Source: Pezizomycotina sp. ARF18 (lineage: Eukaryota; Ascomycota). Taken from it: a DNA stretch of 28,513 nucleotides. This document shows, one piece after another, positions 11,321-22,832 of this stretch; the first letter of the stretch is position 1; every line of letters begins with the position of its first letter. The translations under genes were made by a program, and so were the position numbers. Where the stretch lies: contig AZLU01000074.1 in NCBI GenBank assembly GCA_002224055.1, positions 1 through 28,513 of the forward strand, written 5' to 3'. Below the pieces are notes generated by a model. It had not been told where the DNA came from. It worked only from the letters and a program-made list of their open reading frames with translations, and did not search any database.

Positions 11321-13301
11321 TTCGAAAGAGAGAGAGAGAAAAAAAAAAAAAGGGAGAAACCAGTCGAAAAGTCTAGCCCCCCGGACTTATTTATTCGACT
11401 TCTTTTTCTTGCCCCTTCTTCTACACACCCTCGACCTGCCTTTCCCTTTTGTGTATTTTCCCTTTTTACTTTTTCTGAACCCCTGTACCTTGCAATGTTG
11501 CGTGTCCAGAAGTCTTCCGCGAGAAACACACAATTGATGCACAAAGCACGATGGATGGCCTTGCTAGACTTGCTCGCGAATTTGGATAGCCTCTGGGGTT
11601 GAAAGAATAATAGTTAGCACCAAGAGAGTGCCAGTGATTGGAAAGATTGGTGCTGTTCTAGTAGCAGTAGGGACTTGGTTAATTGATGGCTGAGAGGGAA
11701 AATAAAAATAAAAAAATATCTTATTTTTGGTGAGGAACGGGCATAAAAAAATAATAGGCTGGGCACGAGACAGTTGTTTGAGCACAAAGAAAAGAAAAAA
11801 AAAAAAAAGAACGCGTCGTTGAATGAGTTAAGCCGCAAACGCAAAAAACACGCTCCTAAAATAACACGTACCGATGAATTCTATAATTTTTACTACTTCT
11901 TTAACTAACTTGTCGTTGACAAGCTCATAAGTATAATCTCTTCATGATATATAATAGTCATAATATCAGTCTAGATCTAGCCTGGTTGACTTGTATAAGC
12001 TACCCGATTACCAATTCAAGTGCGTACTTTGAACTATATACCTGTTGTTTATTCGAGTGATTTTCGTTTATTTATTTATTTTTTTTTTTCGAATATTTGG
12101 TGTTTGAGGTCACTGTCGCCGAAGGCGTATCGCTAGATCACCAAGTCAGATGAATCCAATATCTGATGCCTATTGTGAAGAATCTGCAAAATCCACGAAG
12201 GAAATAGCGCATGTTGCATATGTCATATGACTTGGCTGACAACCTAGTTACTTAAATACCTAGGTATTTTAGCAAGTAAGTAAGTATAAGAGGACGGGCA
12301 AACAAACGGATCACAGCTAGTACCTCGGTGACTCGTGAGGCTCCCTTGATATTGAAAGGTTCATCGTTACTCTTTTTTTTCTTTTTTTTTTCTTTTTTTT
12401 CCTCTCTTGATCTCCTAGCCACACCAGAGCGGCGCGCTTAGTAGGTATTTCCTCAACAAAAAAAAATTCGGTTCTCGGAAACAGCCGCTTTTTGTTTCCC
12501 TTGAGACGAATTCGACCAAAATAGTTTTAATATTGAATGAAACAATCAATACAGAACGTTTAAACGTGTGAATGAAAAATAGCTATGGCTTATATGTATT
12601 CTTACTTGGATTTTGATGATTGAGCTATTTCCTTTTCTCTAAGGGGAGGGTTTGGGTTAAGAGTAAAGTCTGAAAGCGCTTTTTGGACCCTGCGTCAGCC
12701 CTAGCGGAAACGTGACAAAAATAAATAAAATAAATGGTCTTTTCCCTTCCCCCCAGCAATTTTTCCCCAACAAATTTCTCGAACCAAGTTGATACTACCT
12801 ATACCTACCACTAATTCCTTTAACACTCACTCATTATCTAACCAAGGTCATAAGAGAGACAAAAGGCGGGGGCTCTTCCAAGGCAGTTTTTCTTTTATTT
12901 TTCTTTCCTTTTCCTTTTGTCCTTGGGGTGTGCCTGCCTGCCAGCTAAATACCGATTGGTTTCCAGTCTTTTTTTTTTTTTTTATAAAGCTGAAGGCAGA
13001 GCGGTTTCATTTCTGTATAAGCTTGTCGTCACAGATAGAGGGCAGAAAGTAAGTGGGTCGTATAAGCTCCTAGGAAAGAAAGAGAAAGAAAGAAAGAAAA
13101 GAAAAAAGGGGAAAAAAAAGAGTCAAATATCTCTTTATTAATAAAGTCAGATTCTCAGCTACAAAAGGGTTCATCTAACAATATAGACACCTGTTAGGGA
13201 AACAAACCTTCCATTTCTTCTTTCCCCCCCCCTTCGCCCATAAAAAGACATTCTTTCGCATCTACTACTACTGCACCCACTCGTTCGCTCGCTCCAAAAG
13301 C
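11321..13301. other. Divergent intergenic region between SNF12 and the TLC gene
   Basis: Promoters of two divergent genes must lie here. GA-rich sequence directly before the SNF12 start (11324-11355) reads as a CT-rich leader on its sense strand, and CT tracts at 12370-12412, 12886-12926 and 13213-13237 precede the TLC gene. A 16-bp perfect palindrome lies at 12254-12269. No additional gene is supported; open frames here encode only homopolymer-derived peptides. Confidence 0.5.
12254..12269. repeat. 16-bp perfect palindrome AAATACCTAGGTATTT
   Basis: The sequence is its own reverse complement over 16 bases, centred between 12261 and 12262. It lies between the divergent SNF12 and TLC genes, where a dimeric transcription-factor site would be expected, but I cannot assign a factor. 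Confidence 0.6.
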
Positions 13302-14573
13302 ATGCGCGATCCATTCCCAGCCTGTCCAGATTTTCTGGTCAAGCTCGTCACCCCGTTATCCAGAAGCTCGGGTTCTACACCTTTCCTCTGCACGCCACGA
13401 AGCCCTCTTCGCCTTCTTCTTCTATCACTGCCTTAACTCCTACATATCCCCGCCTTATCACCCAAGCTATTCCCAAGACGTACAATGCCTTTAACCGGCG
13501 GAACCGTATAAATTGGGACGTCCACGTCGTCGCTCTGGTCCAGAGCGTGTTCATCTGCACCTACTCGCTCGTCGTTATGGCCATCGACAAGGAAAGGTCA
13601 GAGATGGACAGGGTGTTCGGCTACTCGGGCCTTGCTGGTACGGTGCAGGCATTTGGTTGGGGTTACTTTGCGTGGATCTCATGGTCAGCGCGCAGTACCT
13701 CAAGATATTCGGTCCCGGTTTGCTTGCGCATGCTGTCAGCGCTTTGGCTGTTTTCAGCTTGGGATTCGTACGTTGTCCCTCTTCCTCCGTACATTTTGCC
13801 CTCCTTTTTTCTTGTAATGTTTTTCTTCTTTCAGGGCGATATTAAGAATATTACCTTTCTGACCGATTGCTGCTTTACAGAGACCATTCGTGAACTACTA
13901 CGCGCCCGTTTTCCTACTCTACGAGCTCTCGTCACCGTTTCTCAACATCCACTGGTTCATGGACAAGCTCGGCATGACCGGCTCGACCGCCCAGCTGGTC
14001 AACGGCATCGTGCTCCTGTTCTCCTTCTTCGGCTGCCGCTTAATCTACGGCACCTATTCCTCTGCCTGCGTTTTCCAGGACGTCTACAAAGCTTGGAACC
14101 AGCCCGTCCCGCTGGCCGATCCGAAAACGGGTTACGCAAGAAATGTTCCGCTCTGGCTGGCCTTCAGTTACCTCGGTGCTAACGTCACCCTGAATAGCTT
14201 GAACTGGTTCTGGTTTAGCCGGATGATCGACGCCCTGAAGAAGCGGTTCGAGACGCCCAAGGGTGAAGCCGCAGCCAAGGACGCGGTCGCGCACAAGAGG
14301 AGAAAGAGCCTCGCGGACGAGCTCAAGGAGAGCGGCGCCGCGGACATGCTGATTGACGGCGATGGGCAGGTTGATAAGGACAAGCTTGCCGAGCTGGTGG
14401 CTGAAAAGGCTGTTGAGATCGAGGTCAAGGAAGGCGAAGGGGAGGACGATAGCGACCTGCTGGTCGTCGAGGGCACGGAGTTTGAGGTACCCCAGGAGAT
14501 TGTCGACTTTGTTGAGAAGCAGGCAGAAGGAATAAGGAGCAGAGCGCAATCGCTGTCGAAACCAAGCAAATAG
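13302..14573 (+). CDS. TLC (TRAM-LAG1-CLN8) domain multi-pass membrane protein
   Basis: The protein belongs to the TLC family of ER-type membrane proteins linked to lipid handling (related to fungal TLC/TMEM56-like proteins, not to the ceramide synthases proper); its reaction is unknown. Exon 1 is 13302-13767 and exon 2 is 13881-14573, with a 113-nt GTACGT..TTTACAG intron between SLGF and RPF. Signatures: GFYTFPLHA, RNRINWDVHVVALVQ, VFGYSGLAGTVQAFGWGYFA, LMVSAQYLKIFGPGLLAHAV, FVNYYAPVFLLYELSSPFLN, IHWFMDKLGMTGS and a later hydrophobic helix before LNSLNWFWFSRM. The C-terminal tail is acidic and charged, hence probably cytosolic. Exon 1 is out of frame near 13322, 13396, 13448-13451 (two bases, or one extra) and 13674, each in a short C or G run; exon 2 is intact. 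Correction gives about 387 residues. Homology resumes exactly after each break, so I take it as a real gene. Confidence 0.85.
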
Positions 14574-15383
14574 AGAAAGAACGTACGAGCGTGTCTGGGT
14601 TTATTCCCTTACGAAGGAAAGAGGGAAATTTTTCTGCATCCGGCGGAACACTATTATCCCTGTCAGAGTAGTACCTCGGTTGCCGTAGTATAAATCGGAC
14701 GACAGCAACGCAGCCGGTTCACTTCTCACCACAGTTCTTGCTATTGCTTCTTTTCATTATACTTTTCTTTTCTTTTCCTTTTTTCCCTGCTACATCCGAC
14801 TTATACTCCTTTTTTTCGGGTTTTTCGTTGTAAACTGGCAGTTCAGGTTCTTCCTCATGTCTTCCCTTTCACTCCCCTCATAATCGTTTCTATCCCCTCT
14901 TGTCCTGCTTTCCATCCCGTCCTAGAAATTTCATATTCAAACAATTCCCTTGCGCATGTCAAGTTTTTGCCTCCCCACTTTACTTAATTTTCGTCTTCTC
15001 TTCCCGTTATACCCCTCCAACTCCCCCTTGATCAGAAACCCCACTTCTTCTCTTTTCCATTCACTCTTTCCCCCTCCCCCTTTCTTTCTCTTCCTCTCAC
15101 CACCTTTCCCCTTCTGCTTCGATATCCTTTTCTGCTTGTGACTTCCTTCTACCCTAGGCTTATTTCACACAAAAACCCTCTGCTAGGTTTTTGTCCAAGT
15201 TTCCAAGGTGCACAAGACATAATCTGAATACACAATGGTTTCCCCTTTTTTTTCTCTCCACTAAGAATAGTTTAGATCGGTATTTATTTTGCTGTTGAAT
15301 TACATGGTCCAATGTTCGGCGTTATTTTTTCTTCTATGTTTTTCCGTCCTCTGCGTTTAACGTGTTCCCAGTGCGATTTTCCA

Positions 15384-15408
15384 ATATATATATATATATA
15401 TATATATA
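15384..15408. repeat. (AT)n microsatellite
   Basis: A 25-nt uninterrupted alternating AT tract lies near the middle of the convergent TLC/DGK1 intergenic region. Confidence 0.95.
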
Positions 15409-16193
15409 CTATATCGTAATCCAAAGACTAAAGTAATACACCAGAACTATATAACATTCCAAAACCAAGGAAATAAAGATACGATTTCAGAACCGATAGA
15501 CTATCACCTGTCGACGGCAAAGTTGTGAGACAATTTGTAGTGTAATATTTATCGGTCGAATCTGTGTGAGACATATTTATCAATTAAGCATGACTCTCTT
15601 TTTCTTAGTGGTTATGAATACGATTCATAAGGCACATTTGCATACAACATAGATATATTTTCCGATCAGCAAAACTAGAGGAGAGACTAGGAAAGACATT
15701 CGGGGCGGGTTTATAGACACGTAGAACTACAAAAACAATTGCCATGGAGGTTCGCACAGCTCGAGCACCAATACAAAATTGCAAAGAAACCGAAGACAAT
15801 CGATCTCTAACAATTTAGCGGGAAAAAAGGAAATAGATATTACAAATTTAGAAAAGAGTCAATATACATAAGGTTGTTCCGTGTAAAGAAAAAGCAGAGG
15901 TAAAGTGACACATTTCGTCTGTAGCTATGTAATGAAAACCCACCGAAACGCTCAACATAACACCGCCGGTTAAGATAAGGGAGGGCCCATTTACTAAAGA
16001 AACCATTAGAAAAGAAGAAAAAAAAAAATGGGGGTATACATTTGATGGAACATCGATATGAAGCCTGTTGAAGAACATTAAGGGGAGAGGGAAAAGAGTA
16101 AAAGAAAAAAGAAAACGGCAAAGGAAAATAAAAGAAACGTGGATGTAGAACAGAAAGAGGAAGCTGGACATGGCACTCTTACCAAAAGTACAG

Positions 16194-16238
16194 ACAAAAT
16201 TACAAAATTACAAAATTACAAAAAAAAAAAAAAAAAAA
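16194..16238. repeat. Three tandem ACAAAATT octamers followed by a poly-A run
   Basis: The octamer ACAAAATT is repeated three times from 16194 to 16217 and runs into a poly-A tract ending at 16238. It lies in the 3' flank of DGK1 and reads as T-rich on its sense strand. Confidence 0.85.
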
Positions 16239-16449
16239 TTTAAAAAAAGGGCCACGAAACAGACAACGACGGAATAACTTTTGCAATATATTCTCCCGAA
16301 ACAGACGAAATAAAGAGAGAAAAGGAGGGAAAGACCGGCAAAGAAATATTCTTTGAATAGCAGCAAAACCTATCTATGCCAGTCTAACAATGTATAGTTT
16401 CGAACTTTTCCCTTTCCGTTGTCCCTAACTCTTATTTGTATATTTATTT

Positions 16450-17651
16450 TTAGCCAAACAGCTTCAGGAAACCTAAAATACCGGCAGCACTAACGATCGG
16501 GATGACAACGTTGTCATCGAAACCCCAAACGTCAATCAACTCGCTGGCGGCGCCGATGAGGCCGCTGACAACACTCATAATTCCAAGAGCGGCTCCCCCT
16601 TAACCTCACCAATTCCGGGAAGAGCGAGCTTATCCCAGAAGCACAGCGCGGGCACGGGGTCGTCGGGAAAGAACGGCGTCTCGGGAACGACTTTGCCGTA
16701 AAAGTAGACAGTGGTCGCGGTACCAACGATGAAAGCAGCGAGCGAACCTGCGAAGCTCTTGCCCTTCCTGAGGCGGAAGGTGTATTTTCCGAGAAACCTG
16801 CCGAAAGTGCTGGCGGCGGTATCGCACCAGGAGAGGAGGAGGATAGAGAGCGTGGCGATATCCTTAGGGAAGACGGTGAGGACGGTCCATGTACCCAGGA
16901 GGTACCAGATGACGCCGTTCCAGCGGGAGTACTCGGTCTCCCTCATGAGGGCGCCGAGCACCCGGATGTAAAGCCAGTTGAATGACGGCGAGACGAAGCG
17001 GAGGACGTCGGCAGTCACTATAGGAATGAGAGCACCGCCTAGGACGGGCGTGATCGCAGGCGGCTGCACCCCGCCGCGGTAGAGGTATAGAACGAGGAAG
17101 CCGATGGAAACGTGTAATGTCTTCCTTGGGACTTCGTAACGGTGGACCTATTTTATTAATTAAAGAAAAAAAATGCTTAGCACATGTATAAAAAGCAAGA
17201 TATCATATATAAGATTATCATACAGGCCAAGGGGTCCGGGCAAAAGTATTGGAAGATATATATCATAATATTCCTTTTATAAAATAAAAAAGAAAGGAAT
17301 ACATACCAGTGTAGAAAAGGTCTTGTGGATAGGTATCAATCCTAGAGGGCTAGGGCTCCGGAGAAAGACCGCCATCCGGCTGTGGAAGGGGGCGAAAGGT
17401 AGCCGTTCGTTGCTGGTTCCTTGGCTTCCGCTGTAGGAGCAAGGTGACCCGGAGCTTGCCGGGCCCGTCTCTTCCTGATCGCGTTAGGTGACCTGGACCT
17501 GGACCTAGCCCTGTGCTCAGAGTCGGAAGATTCTGCGGAGTCTGGAGGTGTGGGCGTGTCCATCGGGGAGGTGACGTCTTGGTCAGCATTGGCGGAGGGG
17601 TAGGTCCGTCGCGTCGAGCGAAGGCGACGGAGGTGTTGGAGAGTGAGGCAT
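16450..17651 (-). CDS. DGK1: CTP-dependent diacylglycerol kinase (Dgk1 family)
   Basis: Dgk1 makes phosphatidate from diacylglycerol using CTP, in the ER/nuclear membrane, opposing the phosphatidate phosphatase Pah1 and so controlling lipid synthesis and nuclear membrane growth. Exon 1 (17651-17307) encodes a Pro/Ser/Arg-rich tail (HRARSRSRSPNAIRKRRARQ) and ends in RSPSPLGLIPIHKTFSTL; a 159-nt intron follows; exon 2 (17147-16450) holds the catalytic membrane domain. Motifs: YEVPRKTLHVSIGFLVLY, whose Arg-Lys pair corresponds to the essential pair known in yeast Dgk1; ETEYSRWNGVIWYLLGTW; and SWCDTAASTFGRFLGKYTF with the essential Asp and Gly. Several hydrophobic helices are present, and the end (VVIPIVSAAGILGFLKLFG) fits the family. 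Frame breaks: near 17597-17600 (C4 on the sense strand, two missing or one extra), near 17360 (CC), and at the G5 run 16595-16599. Corrected length is about 348 residues. The first ATG (17651) is uncertain; MDTPTPPDSAESSD would be a later start. Confidence 0.88.
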
Positions 17652-17936
17652 CGCAAAAAGATGTTGCGACATGGAGTAAGACTTTTGAGACCGATACTAT
17701 GAGTTATAAAATGAAAGAATATGAAAATTATCCCCCTTTGAAGACGTTCTAAGAATTACTGCTTAAGACCCTTTCTGTGTTAATTCCCAAAGTGCAGAAG
17801 AAAAAAAAAAGGGTGACAGATGTGGTTGCAGTGGCGGTTTTTAATGATCCAAGATGAGATGAAATAGTAATAAGCAGTAAAAGGAAAGAGAAAAAAAAAA
17901 ATTTAAAATGAGAAGGAAATTGACAAACAAGAAAAA

Positions 17937-17937
<1 letters not shown>

Positions 17938-17974
<37 letters not shown>
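17938..17974. repeat. (ATA)n trinucleotide microsatellite, about 12 units
   Basis: A perfect ATA repeat of 37 nt, upstream of DGK1. Confidence 0.95.
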
Positions 17975-18094
17975 GGTACTTTATTCCTATTAACGAAGTA
18001 GATAAACCAATCAAGACGATAGAAGTATATTATTCGAAAGAAAAAAAGATCCTTAAAACGGAGCCTTTCGATATGATCAGCCCAAATTAATAAG

Positions 18095-18119
18095 AAAAAA
18101 AAAAAAAAAAAAAAAAAAA
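18095..18119. repeat. Poly-A tract (25 nt)
   Basis: An uninterrupted run of 25 A residues; poly-T on the sense strand of DGK1, in its upstream flank. Confidence 0.95.
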
Positions 18120-18352
18120 GACCAAAGAAAAGAGGAGAGATATATATACCCAGTCTCGTAGCCAGACTATTTTTTTACTGCGACTTGATATATACCTCCA
18201 GCCTCCAGGACGAAGAATGGAAATAACGACAATAAAAAAGGAAAAGGAAAAGAAAAAAAGAAAAAAGGAAGGAAGCCCTTTCGTTAAAAAAGGCCTCTTT
18301 TCCTCGTAGGTTAGAGGATGAGGATGAAGAAGGAAAAAGAAAGAAAAAAAAA

Positions 18353-18376
18353 GAAAGAAAGAAAGAAAGAAAGAAA
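18353..18376. repeat. (GAAA)6 microsatellite
   Basis: Six GAAA units in a longer purine-rich tract upstream of DGK1. Confidence 0.9.
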
Positions 18377-20238
18377 AAGTAAGAAAAGCTTTCTGTGGGG
18401 ATGGAAAAATTTTTTTTCGCTTTATCTTTCTAGCTTCTGATTGTTCCCCTCATTGCAGCAGCGCCGCCGCACAAAGTAAAAATCTTTCCCGTTCCCTGAC
18501 AAGAGACTTCTTTTTCCCCTTGTGAAAGTAGCGAGCGAATAAAGCTACTGTAATTATCTTATATTTAGGTAAAGGGAGAATTCTTCTGCTAGTCAATCTG
18601 CAGGTCGTGCGTCAGTCTGGGAGGTGGCTCGTGTGACCCCAAAAAAAAAGCCCAATAGTAAGGGGAGCTTGTTCAGGGACTGCTGAGGAAGACGAAGTAT
18701 CAATACTTTTTTATCTTTCACCACTGAACTCGGTAGTGCTGCTTGTCCTTGTCCCTCGCTCGGCTTTTCCTATCCTTATATTCTTTCATCATATGTATAT
18801 CCGATAATTGATCGTTATTATTATGATTATTTTCTTTTTACTGCCACGTTTTGAGAGAACAAAATAGATAATTTCACCATGTCTCATTTATTACCTTACA
18901 CATGCCGTATGCAGGTTGTGGATAAGATGGAAAAAAGTGAAAAGGGACATCCGCGTATTCGGATCTTAAAAGACTTGTGCCTGATTAGTTACTTGAACTT
19001 GAGTACTTCGCATTTACCATGCAACAGGCATTCAAGATCTCGAGTTGAAAGAAAGGCGAATGACAAGGCGCAAATATGTCAAAAGTACCGTAACATTATT
19101 AGGATATTAACACTGCCCACCTCTTCGGTACATCATCACGCCTGCATGCTTTATCCTCATCTTTTTTTTTTTTTTTTTGGTTTTTTTCTTTTGGGACGGA
19201 CAACGGAACCTCGGGAGAACCGGTGGATATAAAAACTTCCGCGATTAAAATAGGAGAGAATAAAATCTACCCAGACACCGAGGAAAGCCTGTCTAAGATG
19301 CTGTACGTGTAATATATAATTAGAAGAAACCTGGAACAAAAAAAAAAAAAAAAAAAGGAAATAAAGAGACCGAATAAGATATAGTGAGTATTTAACTTTG
19401 TTTACCGCCTCATATCATCTCTACCGGCGAAAGAACCTCAAATCACTTGAATATCATTGAAGTTTTATGCCATAGACATTACCATTTCGCGAACTACCGA
19501 CTCACCGATTACAGCATTAATATAAAAGTAGTAACCTGAAAGCCAGGAATTCATATTCTTTACATCTGACCTGTCAAAAATATTTCTTTGAGCGCAATAA
19601 AGTACATTTGACAAGCAACAAATCAAGCAGACATCGCTAAATCTGAATATCAAAAGAGTATATTAGAAAGAGAGAGAGAAGAAAGTATTTTGGAAAAGAT
19701 ATAAAAAGGAAGGACAAACGCCGGCATGTTGATATGTATCGTCTTTTTTTTTCAGTATTAGGAGTATGTTTATATCGCTCGCATGCATATGCTATGCTGT
19801 ATGAAGGTAGTGAGTATTTACAAAATTAAAGGAAGAAAGAAAGAAAGTGAGAAGAAGAAAAGAAATGGAAATGAAGGGTAAGAGAAGAATAAGCAGGAAG
19901 GGTTTTAAAACAAGCAATGAACTAGTATATGTAAGTATGGCCATTTCAAAAGGTTGAATAATTGGATAATTTTGATTGCGTTGAGAGCCATTCGTTTCGG
20001 GTCAGGAGAGGATCAGGTAACAGAGGTTTTTAGTAAAACACGATAGTTGAATGAAAAGAATTGCGATGGCAAGAGTAAAGGACGAAGGATCAAGACGCGG
20101 TTCAATAAAAAAGAGGGGGGAAAGAAAGAAAGATAGGACGCTTGTAGATGTGGAAGTTTTTAAGCCTCTCCTTTCCGCTTTATTCCACAATGCAAGCATA
20201 GGCATCCAAGACACGAGCTACTATTTCTATACTCTTGT

Positions 20239-22374
20239 TCAAGACAGAGCTTTAAGAGCAGCAAAGATTGCAGGATCCCAGCTAGCCCAATGGGGCTTTT
20301 CGTATGGCGGGAATTCAATCTTCAGAAGCTGGTCATCGGGGATCTATCGGAAAGAGTTTCATAAAAGATTAGTGTTCGTAAATTGAATCGGAGAATAATA
20401 TATATATCGAAAAATGACTTACCTGGTTAACAATGTCGGCGACAGAGAGGTTGGAGGCAATAGGTTCTGGAGCAGCACTCTCGACGACAGAAGGCTCCAC
20501 AGCCATAGTCTCTTCAGCAACTGGCTCTATGGAGCGAGTTCGTCCGACGTAGGTTCAACAGCCATCGGGTCGCCCTTGCGAGGGAGGACGCTGGTGAGCT
20601 CTGGCTAGTGACATTACGAAGGCTAGAGGACACCTTGGGTGCGTGCGCAATTGGAGCTGTAGATTGTTGAGAGGATGTCGCCGTCGCCGGCGGTGGGGAC
20701 GGCGAGGGTGATGGAGTTGGTGCGACAAATGACGCCTTCGGGGTAGTCGAGCTCTCCTTTTCGGTTTCGGAGCCAACATCGTCTGAACTCTTCGCGTCGA
20801 AAAGGCCATAGCTGACACTCCTACTCCGGGTGACCTCCTCATCCCTGTCTTTCAGGATACTCTCAAACAGCGCAGAGGATTTCGATTTCTTAACAGGACT
20901 CTCGACGCTTTCCTCCGGCTCCGCCTCCGAAACATCCCTGCTTCTCTTATTCGATGAAGCCTCGGACGAATTTCCCCTTTCTTCGATGAGCCTGCGCTGT
21001 TTCTCTTGTCTGAACCTGGCCAAGTCCCTCCTCTTTCTTTCCCTTTCGGCTCTCTCCCTTTCCGAGTAACCCCAATCCTCGTCGTAAGAATCGCTCATAA
21101 GAGACGGCGTCATAGACCTTTCCGCGTGCCTTTCCATTTCGCTCTTCTTTCGCAGGAAGTAAGCGAAATGGTAGGGAGAAAGATCAGTGCGTTTCGAAGA
21201 CGGCGGCAGTGGTGATTCGGCGTTATATCGCCCTTCTATGGCGATACCGGGATTCACGTAGCCGGGTTTAGTGGGGGTCCTGTGCAGATAATCGCCGAGC
21301 ATCGACTGTGACTCCTGGTGCCCGCATGAAAAAGACGGCGAAGCGGGCGCCTCCTCGTCGAAGACAAAAGAACCAGGCATGATAGGGCTCAACTCCTCAT
21401 TCCCACGGACATCTGGGGATGGTGATACGTCCCGGGTGGTTGATTGCGCAGTTTGAGTGGAGATCTGGTTTTCGGGGGAGGTTGGTACAGAGGTTTTGCT
21501 TGAAGCAGATGAATCGACGACACCGTTGAGTCCGTTTGTAGACAGCATTGGTGGAATGACTTCAGTCAATTCTTCGTTCTCATCTGCCATATCTTCATCC
21601 TCATCATCACTGTAAAGTAGCCCGTAGGAGCGGCCGCTGTTCGAAAGAGAGTTTGAGCCGTTCTGGCCAAAGCTGCTTCCTGGCGAGTAATTAGAAGCCA
21701 CTGGCTTAGTCGTGGGAGTCGTCGTCATCGTCGATTTCTTTGTCGTGATTACGTCGTGTTTGTGCTTTTTCAGATTCTTAACCCGAGCTTGCTGCCTACC
21801 ATTTTTCTATAAGGAGGTTCAGAACAATATTAGTTACATATACACCCGAAAGATAATAAAGATAGTACTCAGAGGAGAACGTCTACGCTCAAGAAGCGAA
21901 TAGGACATCGAATGGCTCGCGGGTGGATTTAAACCAGAGAACCAGAAAACCGGAGGGAAAGAAAGTGAAAGAAAACGAAAGGCGCATACCCTCTTATAAA
22001 GTTGTTCCGCAGCCTTCCATGGAAATGTTGCCCCGAATAGCCCTCCCTTTCCATACGGCGGGCTATTGCTTTTGCCTGTGGTAGTCAGAACCAAGGGTCA
22101 CGAGTCAGCTACTGATTATCGCAGGTCGCCCAAAAAAAAAAAAAAAATAGCCTGGCGCTATTCCACAAATCAATCGTAAAAGATAGCCAAACACACCTCT
22201 GCTATATCCAGGTCTCCCTCAACAAACCAGAACGATCCGACGAATTTTCTTCTGTGCTTGTTGGCGAGCCAGAATTATTTCTTTGGTTTATCGAATTGTT
22301 CGTTTTGCCAACTTTGGCAGCAATGGACTTTTGACTTCCAGGCGATGGCCTGATCTTTATTGGACCAAACGCAT
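20239..22374 (-). CDS. Unrecognised largely disordered protein, about 585 residues, four exons
   Basis: I do not recognise the family. Proposed exons: 22374-22197, 22075-21990, 21806-20423 and 20343-20239, with introns of 121, 183 and 79 nt (donors GTGTGT, GTATGC, GTAAGT). Structured-looking pieces sit at the ends: IKIRPSPGSQKSIAAKVGKT, GLLRETW, GLFGATFPWKAAEQLYKR, NGRQQARVKNLKKHKHDV, and the C-terminal IPDDQLLKIEFPPYEKPHWA. The middle is Ser/Pro/acidic with SPYHFAYFLRKKSEMERHAE, then a charged ERERAERERKRRDLARFRQE coiled-coil candidate, and basic clusters suggesting a nuclear protein. Frame breaks are inferred near 22362 (CC), 22208 (GG), 22070-22075, 20573-20577 and 20531 (CC). With one base added at each, all exons become multiples of three, which supports the exon model. 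The ATG at 22374 depends on the first correction. The 404-codon stretch 21728-20514 is open without any correction. Confidence 0.65.
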
Positions 22375-22614
22375 GACTGTCGATTTTTCGGTGTTTACGA
22401 GGAGAAAGGGAATTAGGAAGAGGTTATAAAGGTGATTCTAGGCGTCGGATCGCAAGCTAGAAAACAAATACTGATGAATGATGATGTCGTGATGATCTAT
22501 GTCGATGGGATGAGCGGGTGTTCCGGAGGTCGATATTTATCAATTAGTATTACTATTTTCGTGGGTCGTGTGAGGTAGAAGTAGGGACGACGTGTAACTG
22601 CGTGATCGTTAGGG

Positions 22615-22643
22615 TGATGATGATGATGATGATAATGATGATG
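22615..22643. repeat. Imperfect (GAT)n repeat
   Basis: About nine GAT-type units with one interruption (GATAAT), upstream of the 22374 start. Confidence 0.85.
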
Positions 22644-22810
22644 TTGTTGATATATATCCTTCGACGGTTGCACAGATCTTTTAGCCGGCGCGGGCTAGAT
22701 GGGATGGCGGGATGCTGTTGATTTTCTAAAAATTTCTTTTTCGTTTGTTTTCGGGAATGGTTTGTCGTGTGGTGGTTGTGGAAGGGGCTGGAAAGGAAAA
22801 AGGAATGAGG

Positions 22811-22832
22811 AAAAAAAAAAAAAAAAAAAAAA
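22811..22832. repeat. Poly-A tract (22 nt)
   Basis: Uninterrupted run of 22 A residues in a purine-rich tract. Confidence 0.95.

Larger units (their letters stand above)
14574..16449. other. Convergent 3'-3' intergenic region between the TLC gene and DGK1
   Basis: The left part (about 14740-15140) is strongly CT-rich on the plus strand, the right part (about 16010-16340) strongly GA-rich, so each gene has a pyrimidine-rich sense-strand 3' flank. The switch falls around a TA repeat at 15384-15408. No gene is recognisable; reading frames here are homopolymer-derived. Confidence 0.55.
17652..20238. other. Intergenic region upstream of DGK1 and downstream of the 20239-22374 gene
   Basis: This 2.6-kb stretch is rich in simple repeats: a trinucleotide repeat, a 25-nt poly-A, GAAA units, and T18 and A18-class runs near 19161 and 19337. 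Purine-rich segments on the plus strand (17880-18400 and 19660-20130) are pyrimidine-rich for the flanking minus-strand genes. An ATG-initiated frame at 18879-19232 lacks any recognisable motif and ends in a T-run-encoded Phe stretch, so I do not call it. Nothing else is supported. Confidence 0.5.

Noticed and set aside
14040-14549. 169-codon minus-strand open frame
   Set aside because: Antisense shadow of intact TLC exon 2.
18879-19232. 117-codon ATG-initiated open frame on the plus strand
   Set aside because: No recognisable motif; the C-terminal part is an artefact of a T18 run coding for Phe, and there is no intron or neighbour support.
20051-20386. 111-codon plus-strand open frame
   Set aside because: It overlaps antisense to the last exon of the 20239-22374 gene, whose spliced end is much more protein-like.
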